A DNA stretch of 64,000 nt from Halorussus salinus (lineage in GTDB: Archaea; Halobacteriota; Halobacteria; Halobacteriales; Haladaptataceae), in contig NZ_SBIS02000007.1 in NCBI RefSeq assembly GCF_004765815.2, positions 1 to 64,000 on the forward strand, read 5' to 3'. The notes below the pieces were generated by a model. It saw nothing but the letters and a program-made list of their open reading frames with translations, was not told the origin of the DNA and did no database searches. Made by a program: the position numbers and the translations under genes. Below are positions 59,355 to 64,000 of this stretch, piece by piece (the first letter of the stretch is position 1; each line of letters begins with the position of its first letter).

Positions 59355-59813
59355 TCACTCGACGGCCTCCTCGTCCTCGATTTGGCCGTGGACCACGTAG
59401 AACCCCACGAGTAGCGCCGCGAGGAGCAACGCGTAGACGCCCGCGATGGTGATGGCCTCGGTCGGAGAGTACTCGTCGGGCTTGAAGATGATAATCTGAC
59501 GGACGACCGCGATGAGGCCCGCGTGGATGACCGCGATGACGACGCTCTGGGCCTCGACGTACGCCACGACGGTTTTGTAGAGTTCCACGACGACGAACAG
59601 ATAGAGGACGATGTCGATGGCCGACCGAATCAGCGAGACGATGTCCGTGGGTTCGGTCGCGCCGAAGGTCGTCAGCGACGCGACGATGGTGATGCCGAGA
59701 TTGACCACGCCCAACAGGAGCAAGACGACCAGAAACGCGGCGATGACCGTCTGGAGGAACGTCACCGACCCCTCCAGCCAGTCGGTGACGCGCGTTGCTT
59801 GCAACCGGTCCAT
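59355..59813 (-). CDS. PsiE-family membrane protein
   Basis: The 152-residue protein has four membrane segments (TVIAAFLVVLLLLGVVNLGI, AIDIVLYLFVVVELYKTVVA, VIAVIHAGLIAVVRQIIIFK, AITIAGVYALLLAALLVGFY), with the conserved IDIVLYLFVVVELY motif of phosphate-starvation-inducible PsiE proteins. Their role is unclear. ATG 59813 gives MDRLQATRVTDWL, the usual kind of short cytoplasmic start. Confidence 0.86.
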   Translation of the reverse strand: MDRLQATRVTDWLEGSVTFLQTVIAAFLVVLLLLGVVNLGITIVASLTTFGATEPTDIVSLIRSAIDIVLYLFVVVELYKTVVAYVEAQSVVIAVIHAGLIAVVRQIIIFKPDEYSPTEAITIAGVYALLLAALLVGFYVVHGQIEDEEAVE

Positions 59814-60565
59814 TAGCGTACAACTCGTCCGCCCGCCGGAAGTGCGTTCTGCCCCCGAACCGCGGTTCACATCGGGAGACGCTCGCCAGCGCCGGTCTCG
59901 GCGTCAGTGATAAGGACATATTTAGGATTTCGTTCACTCTCTATACATTTGTTTACTAGTTGTAAGTATTGCTCCACACGAGGAGACCGCCGTTCTCGCC
60001 AAGGTTCAAGTACGAGAGCGCGACGACCCTCGCCCGGACGTTTCGTGCGGTCGGCCGGAGTCGGGGCCGGGGACCGCCAGTCCGACTAACCTGAGAGAGG
60101 GCTGAGCCAAGCGTCGCGGAGTCGCCTCCTCGGTAATCGAATTCAACCAGTTGCGAGCGGAATATCACGGTGCGAGGAGGACCCCACCGTTCGAGGGAGG
60201 ACCCCCGTGCGAGCAGGAGCGACGCGTCCGGAGAGACCGTATCGCTCGTGCCGAAACGGTAACTGACGGCGACTGGCCGCACTGCACGGCGTCCGACCGC
60301 ACTGCACGGCGTCCGACCGCACTGCACGGCGTCCGACCGCACCGTACAGTGACGGCGAGGTAGCCGACGCCACGGACCCCACCGCCCCGCGGGGCACCGC
60401 GCCGTGACCGCGAGCCTCACGCCTCCCCAGCCTCGCGGCCGCCTGAACGCGGCCGCTCCCTCGCGCGGCCGGGCGCGGCACGAGGCCGCGCCCCCACGCG
60501 CCGGTCGGACGAGTCGAGGGTGCGCGCTACGGAGCGGCCGCGTGAAAGCGGGCGACGCCGACCGG
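59814..60565. other. 752-base region with no clear gene, containing a 20-bp repeat
   Basis: No frame shows haloarchaeal coding character. An AT-rich patch (59912-59975) may hold a promoter for the PsiE gene or for an unrecognised transcript. The only clear structure is the 20-bp tandem repeat at 60281-60340. Confidence 0.4.
60281..60340 (+). repeat. 20-bp tandem repeat, three copies
   Basis: ACTGCACGGCGTCCGACCGC occurs three times without change, followed by a diverged partial copy (ACCGTACAGT). The array lies in a region without recognisable genes. Confidence 0.97.
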
Positions 60566-60883
60566 TCAGGACGGGAGCGGACAGAGGCTCGCGGTCAGCA
60601 CCGCGCGCTCGTCGGTGTCGTTGCGCGCGCCGTGGACCTCGCCCCGCTCGTGGAGGACGACGCCGGGAGCCTCGACGGCCTCCTCGGTGTCGCCCTGAAT
60701 CACCGTCACCGTTCCTTCGAGGACGTGGAAGACGTTGGTCGCGTCGGCGTGGTCGTGCGGAGAGAGTTCCGCGTCGGGGCCGAGCGCGAACGCCTTCACG
60801 AGTACGTCGTCTGTCACGGCCAGTTCTGCGTCGACGACCTGTCCCTCGTCGGGGTCGAGGTCCGGATAGCGGTCGAGTCCCAT
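60566..60883 (-). CDS. Cupin-domain protein
   Basis: The 105-residue protein starts at ATG 60883 (MGLDRYPDLDPDEGQVVDAE). It is a single small cupin barrel with SPHDHADATNVFHVLEGTVT (metal-binding His cluster), VIQGDTEEAVEAPGVVLHER and GEVHGARN near the second motif. Such cupins bind a metal and small ligands; the role here is not evident. Longer upstream frames are Arg-rich and non-coding in character. Confidence 0.85.
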   Translation of the reverse strand: MGLDRYPDLDPDEGQVVDAELAVTDDVLVKAFALGPDAELSPHDHADATNVFHVLEGTVTVIQGDTEEAVEAPGVVLHERGEVHGARNDTDERAVLTASLCPLPS

Positions 60884-61486
60884 GCCACGGAGGACGGCGG
60901 GACAGGTCTTAAAACTCGGTCGAATCGACCGTCGGTCGTGGCCTCGGTCTCCGAGAAGCGGGGCGGGCGGGCGAGTCCGGTGGCGCAGTCGTGCCGGGTG
61001 TCGCCGAGTCGCGATTCGGCCGGTTACGGCCGAGTGCTGTCGCGGCCGGGTGGCGGAGCGCGGCCGCGCGGAGGGCGAATCGGAGAGTGCGGCGGTCGAT
61101 GGGTGCGGATTCGTGTGCCTCTGAAACGAGCAGCGGCGAAGCGGTCGGCCGTCGCGCTGGCGGAAAACCGGGCCGGTGGGCGGGTCGGCCCGGCCGGGTG
61201 TGTTCGTCGCCGCTCGTCGTGCCGGGATGTGCGGTTGCGGTCGTCGTCGCACTGCCGGGAGCGGGACGGCAGTGCGCCGGTCGCAATGACCGCAATCGTC
61301 TCTATGCGGGCCTCCCACTTCAACCGCGATGACCGTCCAGATGGTTCAGACCCGTTCAGCGGCGCAGTGAACGGTCGTGAACTGTTCAACGGTGGCGTAG
61401 GGCACTCGAACGACTGTCGAGTGGCGTCGTAATTCGGCATTCGAGGAGTAGCGCGACCGCGGCGACGCGGGAACCGAGTCCGGCGA
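60884..61486. other. 603-base gene-free region with two inverted repeats
   Basis: Two structured spots are visible: a hairpin with 9-bp perfect arms GCACTGCCG/CGGCAGTGC (61249-61275) and a TGAAC-T-GTTCA palindrome (61378-61388) within a cluster of GTTCA-like words. No convincing coding frame was found. The region may hold promoters for the cupin gene or a small RNA. Confidence 0.4.
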
Positions 61487-61705
61487 CTACGTGCGATGGT
61501 CGCCGACGAAGCCGGTCGAGAACGCGATCCACGCCAGCACGCTCACGAACAGGATGGGCGGCAGGATAGCGAACCCCCAGAGCGGGTCGATGCCCCACGC
61601 CAGCAGGAGGATTACGTCCAACAGGCCCAACGCTAGAAACGGCAGGACGGCCAGTGCCGCCCGCTTGCGGTCTACTGACCCGGACGACGGGAAGCGGTTC
61701 TCCAT
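61487..61705 (-). CDS. Small two-span membrane protein
   Basis: The 72-residue protein starts MENRFPSSGSVDRKRAALAV. It has two hydrophobic segments (LAVLPFLALGLLDVILLLAW and FAILPPILFVSVLAWIAFST) joined by GIDPLW, then a short basic tail. It resembles small haloarchaeal integral membrane proteins of unknown function. It is divergent from the MBL-fold gene, about 118 bases away. Confidence 0.7.
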   Translation of the reverse strand: MENRFPSSGSVDRKRAALAVLPFLALGLLDVILLLAWGIDPLWGFAILPPILFVSVLAWIAFSTGFVGDHRT

Positions 61706-61822
61706 GTCCGAACGAGAGGTCCCCACGGACAAAAAGCGTCCGCTCGGCGGCGGCACGGCGTCCGGTCGAGCGAACACGTCTGCGGGGACAGGGCTTTGAG
61801 GTATGCTGTCGTAGCACTCGCT

Positions 61823-62518
61823 ATGGCGACTGCGACCCAACTCGAAGCCGAACCCGGCACCGAAGCGGGCGTCTGGTGGCTCGACCTCGGCGGCGTCAAC
61901 GCCTACCTCGCCGACGACGACGGCGACCTCGTGTTGGTGGACGCCGGAACGCCGCGGGACGCCGCCGCCGTGCGCGACGGCATCCGCGAGGCGGGGTATC
62001 GGGTCTCGGACGTGGCCCGCGTCCTCGTCACCCACTACGACGTGGACCACGTCGGCGCGCTCTCGAAACTCGGTCTCGACGCGCCCGTCTACGTCGGTCG
62101 GGCCGACGCCGAGATACTGGCGGGCCAGCGCAAGCCGGACGCGCGCAATCACAAGGGTCTCCTGCAGCGCGTGACGAATCCCCTCGTCTCGGTCCCGGAC
62201 CTCCCCATCCGGCCGGTCGAGGAGGGCGACGAAATCGGCGGGTTCACCGCCTACCACACGCCGGGTCACTCGCCGGGCCACGTGGTTTACGTCGCCGAGT
62301 CGCCGAGCGTGGCGTTTCTCGGCGATTTGGTCCGCGAAGAGGGCGGGCAATTAGAGGCGTCGCCGTGGGTCATCAGCTACGACACCGACGAAGTGGCCCG
62401 GAGCGTCCGGCGGTTGGCCGACGACGCGCCCGACTTCGAGGTGGCCGCGATGGGCCACGGCACGCCCATCATGCGCCGCGGGAGCGAGCGCCTGCGGGAG
62501 TTGGCCGAGCGGTTGTAG
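61823..62518 (+). CDS. MBL-fold metallohydrolase
   Basis: The 231-residue protein has the metallo-beta-lactamase metal motif in LVTHYDVDHVGALSKLGL (about residues 70-84), YHTPGHSPGHVVYVAE and later VAFLGD and AAMGHGTPI, so both metal sites look intact. It belongs to the glyoxalase-II-like hydrolases; the substrate is unknown. ATG 61823 is chosen over an upstream in-frame ATG (61796) to give a normal N-terminus close to the first strand. Confidence 0.91.
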   Translation: MATATQLEAEPGTEAGVWWLDLGGVNAYLADDDGDLVLVDAGTPRDAAAVRDGIREAGYRVSDVARVLVTHYDVDHVGALSKLGLDAPVYVGRADAEILAGQRKPDARNHKGLLQRVTNPLVSVPDLPIRPVEEGDEIGGFTAYHTPGHSPGHVVYVAESPSVAFLGDLVREEGGQLEASPWVISYDTDEVARSVRRLADDAPDFEVAAMGHGTPIMRRGSERLRELAERL

Positions 62519-62626
62519 AGCGTCGGCCGAGCGGATGACGGTCGTCTGTAGGTCGGCCGTCGCCGACTGTCACTCGGACCCACACCGCCGCGAAACTTAC
62601 GTGGTATCGACCAATCTGTCGAAGCG

Positions 62627-63250
62627 ATGAGCGACAGAGACGCCGTTCGTCGGGCTTACGACGAGATGGCCGAGACCTACGCCGCCGAGCGGTCCGCGGA
62701 GGGTCGTGGGACCGAGATTCTGACCGAGTTCCTCGACGCGCTCCCGGAGCGCCCGCGACTCCTCGACGCCGGGTGCGGACAGGGAACGCCGGTCCTCGCT
62801 CGAATCGCGGAGTCGGGCGACCCGGTGGGGCTGGACTTCTCGCGCGAACAGTTGCGACTCGCTCGCGGGAACGTCCCCGACGCGCCGCTCGTCCGGGGCG
62901 ACATGACCGCGCTCCCGTTCGAGAGCGACGCCTTCGACGCCGTGACCGCGTTCCACTCGCTGATTCACGTCCCCTCGGGCGACCACGAGGCGGTCCTCGC
63001 GGAGTTCGCGCGCGTCCTCCGGCCCGGCGGGCGCGTCCTCCTGACGGAGGGCGTCGAGGAGTGGTCCGGCCAGAACCCCGACTGGCTCGACAGCGGCGTC
63101 GAGATGCGGTGGGACATCGCGGGAGCCGAGGCCACGAAATCCCAACTGGCCGACGCTGGGTTCGCGGTCGAAGACGAGTGGCTGGTCGTGGACGAACTGG
63201 CCGACGACGAAGTGCGGAAGCCGTTCCTCGAAGCGCGATTAGAAGAGTGA
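62627..63250 (+). CDS. Class I SAM-dependent methyltransferase
   Basis: The 207-residue protein has the SAM motif RLLDAGCGQGTPVLARIAES (about residues 44-63), motif II VGLDFSREQ, and LPFESDAFDAVTAFHSLIHV as motif IV, the Methyltransf_11/25 type. It could methylate a small molecule or lipid. It lies 108 bases after the MBL-fold gene on the same strand, and convergent to the next pair of genes. Confidence 0.92.
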   Translation: MSDRDAVRRAYDEMAETYAAERSAEGRGTEILTEFLDALPERPRLLDAGCGQGTPVLARIAESGDPVGLDFSREQLRLARGNVPDAPLVRGDMTALPFESDAFDAVTAFHSLIHVPSGDHEAVLAEFARVLRPGGRVLLTEGVEEWSGQNPDWLDSGVEMRWDIAGAEATKSQLADAGFAVEDEWLVVDELADDEVRKPFLEARLEE

Positions 63251-63258
63251 GACTGCCT

Positions 63259-63579
63259 TCAGGCGGCCAATTCCTCGGCCACCGCCTCGGCCGAGAGGAG
63301 TTCCGGGTCCACGATGAGGTCGGCCTGCCCGCGGGCGAAGTCCGGCAGGTCGTCGGCGGTGTAGACGACGACGTGCAGGTCGTCGTTGAGGTCCTTGGCG
63401 ACCGGGATGCCGGTCGCGCTCTCGGTCTCGGTTAGGACGAGCGCGTCGGCCTCGACGACCCCCGCGTCTTCGAGTGCGGGGCGGTTCGCAACGTCTTCGA
63501 TGCGCGTCAGTTCGACGCCCTCGGCTTCGAGGGCGTCGCCCAGTCCGTCTCGGTCGGGTCCGACGAGGAGTACCTTCAT
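63259..63579 (-). CDS. Small Rossmann-like haloarchaeal protein (DUF7126-like) next to GMP synthase
   Basis: The 106-residue protein starts MKVLLVGPDRDGLGDALEAE and has alternating strands and helices (ADALVLTETESATGIPVAKD, LHVVVYTADDLPDFARGQAD), like a response-regulator-type Rossmann fold without its Asp motif. It is immediately downstream of the GMP synthase gene on the same strand, one base apart, so it is co-transcribed. Relatives are sometimes mislabelled as CTP synthetase; I recall DUF7126. Role unknown. Confidence 0.75.
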   Translation of the reverse strand: MKVLLVGPDRDGLGDALEAEGVELTRIEDVANRPALEDAGVVEADALVLTETESATGIPVAKDLNDDLHVVVYTADDLPDFARGQADLIVDPELLSAEAVAEELAA

Positions 63580-63580
63580 C

Positions 63581-64000
63581 TTACTCGTACTCGATGGTCG
63601 CGGGCGGCTTGTGGGTCACGTCGTAGACCACCCGCGAGACGTTGTCGTTCTGTCCGGTGATGCGGCTCTGGATGCGCTGGAGCGTCTCCCAGTCGATTTC
63701 TTGGGCGCGGGCGGTCATCCCGTCGCGGCTCTCGACCGAGCGGACCGAGACCACGTAGCCGTGGACGCGGTTGTCGCCCTTGACGCCCGTGGCCTTCCCG
63801 AGGACCGCGGCGAACGCCTGCCACGGGTCGTACTCCTCCAGTTCCTCCTCGACCACGTGGGTCGCCTCGCGGGCGACTTCCAGCTTCTCGTCGGTGACTT
63901 CCCCGAGGATGCGGACCGCCAGTCCCGGACCGGGGAACGGCATGCGCTCGGCGATTATCTCTTCGAGGTCGAGCGCGCGGGCGACCTCCCGAACCTCGTC
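63581..64000 (-). CDS. guaA: GMP synthase (glutamine-hydrolysing), C-terminal part
   Basis: The frame is open to the window edge; 139 C-terminal residues are visible. [20 protein letters not shown] carries the conserved PFPGPGLxxR motif of the GuaA dimerisation domain, and the end [15 protein letters not shown] is the family's highly conserved C-terminus. GMP synthase makes GMP from XMP with ATP and ammonia. In archaea it is often split; this is the ATP-pyrophosphatase part. It is followed by a small partner gene one base later. Confidence 0.96.
   Translation of the reverse strand, partial: DEVREVARALDLEEIIAERMPFPGPGLAVRILGEVTDEKLEVAREATHVVEEELEEYDPWQAFAAVLGKATGVKGDNRVHGYVVSVRSVESRDGMTARAQEIDWETLQRIQSRITGQNDNVSRVVYDVTHKPPATIEYE

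Noticed and set aside
60909-61440. Long minus-strand extension upstream of the cupin and other frames in the gap
   Set aside because: The extra residues are Arg/Pro-rich with no conserved pattern. The cupin domain begins at 60883, so the extension is not used.
1-64000. CRISPR arrays, rRNA and tRNA genes
   Set aside because: The direct repeats found are contiguous tandem repeats without spacers, and no rRNA or cloverleaf-forming sequence was recognised.

Overview
The window is chromosomal DNA of a halophilic archaeon (class Halobacteria). It is very GC-rich, and the predicted proteins are strongly acidic. It carries archaeal machinery (transcription factor S), haloarchaeal regulators (HTH-10/Bat-type, TrmB, Lrp/AsnC), a PGF-CTERM surface protein, several Tat-exported proteins, a globin-coupled HemAT-type transducer and KaiC-like ATPases. 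Many genes start directly downstream of a TATA-like element, as leaderless haloarchaeal genes do. The genus cannot be fixed from the sequence alone. No rRNA, tRNA or CRISPR array was found.

Layout. 0-1.1 kb: the 3' part of a TnpB (IS200/IS605/IS1341 type) element, ending in a right-end hairpin that abuts a small membrane-protein gene. 1.2-7.2 kb: an NAD-binding epimerase-like protein, a secreted peptidoglycan amidase, carA divergent from an Lrp regulator with a perfect 23-bp palindrome between them, a PHP phosphoesterase and a diacylglycerol-kinase-like protein ending in a 19-bp tandem repeat. 7.2-16.7 kb: small conserved haloarchaeal proteins, a VapBC toxin-antitoxin pair, two flavoproteins, an STAS-like protein and an amphipathic repeat protein. 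16.8-26.1 kb: a stand-alone Lrp ligand domain, two HTH-10 regulators and a potassium-uptake region (two TrkH paralogues, TrkA, a TrmB regulator) interrupted by two exported proteins.

26.3-37.5 kb is the most interesting part. It is an accessory-looking region with an archaeal class II lanthipeptide locus: a LanM synthetase (1073 aa) carrying a CCG zinc motif, a two-gene ABC-2 exporter, an erythromycin-esterase-like protein, and, divergently encoded in an AT-rich stretch, a 44-residue precursor-like peptide with a TVAFCGGHYTN core. It is flanked by a HELVH-containing surface protein and a parallel beta-helix surface protein.

37.5-50 kb: an XRE-type regulator/DUF2178 operon with an array of four GTAAAG-anchored operator half-sites, a large thioredoxin-domain protein, a membrane J-domain protein, a PGF-CTERM surface protein, an Mrr-like/DUF4352 membrane protein, a GTPBP1-like GTPase, two paralogous small membrane proteins around a winged-helix regulator, a HAD hydrolase, a coiled-coil/zinc-ribbon operon and a DedA protein. 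50-64 kb: transcription factor S, a DCC-type thiol oxidoreductase, a divergent terpene-synthase-like protein converging on a double-KaiC ATPase, PEP carboxylase followed by 40-bp repeats, HemAT, a Tat-exported protein, PsiE, a cupin, an MBL hydrolase, a methyltransferase and the C-terminal end of GMP synthase.

Functionally, most of the window is ordinary core and conserved accessory haloarchaeal content. The lanthipeptide locus and the exported peptidoglycan amidase are both plausible weapons against competitors. They lie about 25 kb apart and show no sign of co-regulation.
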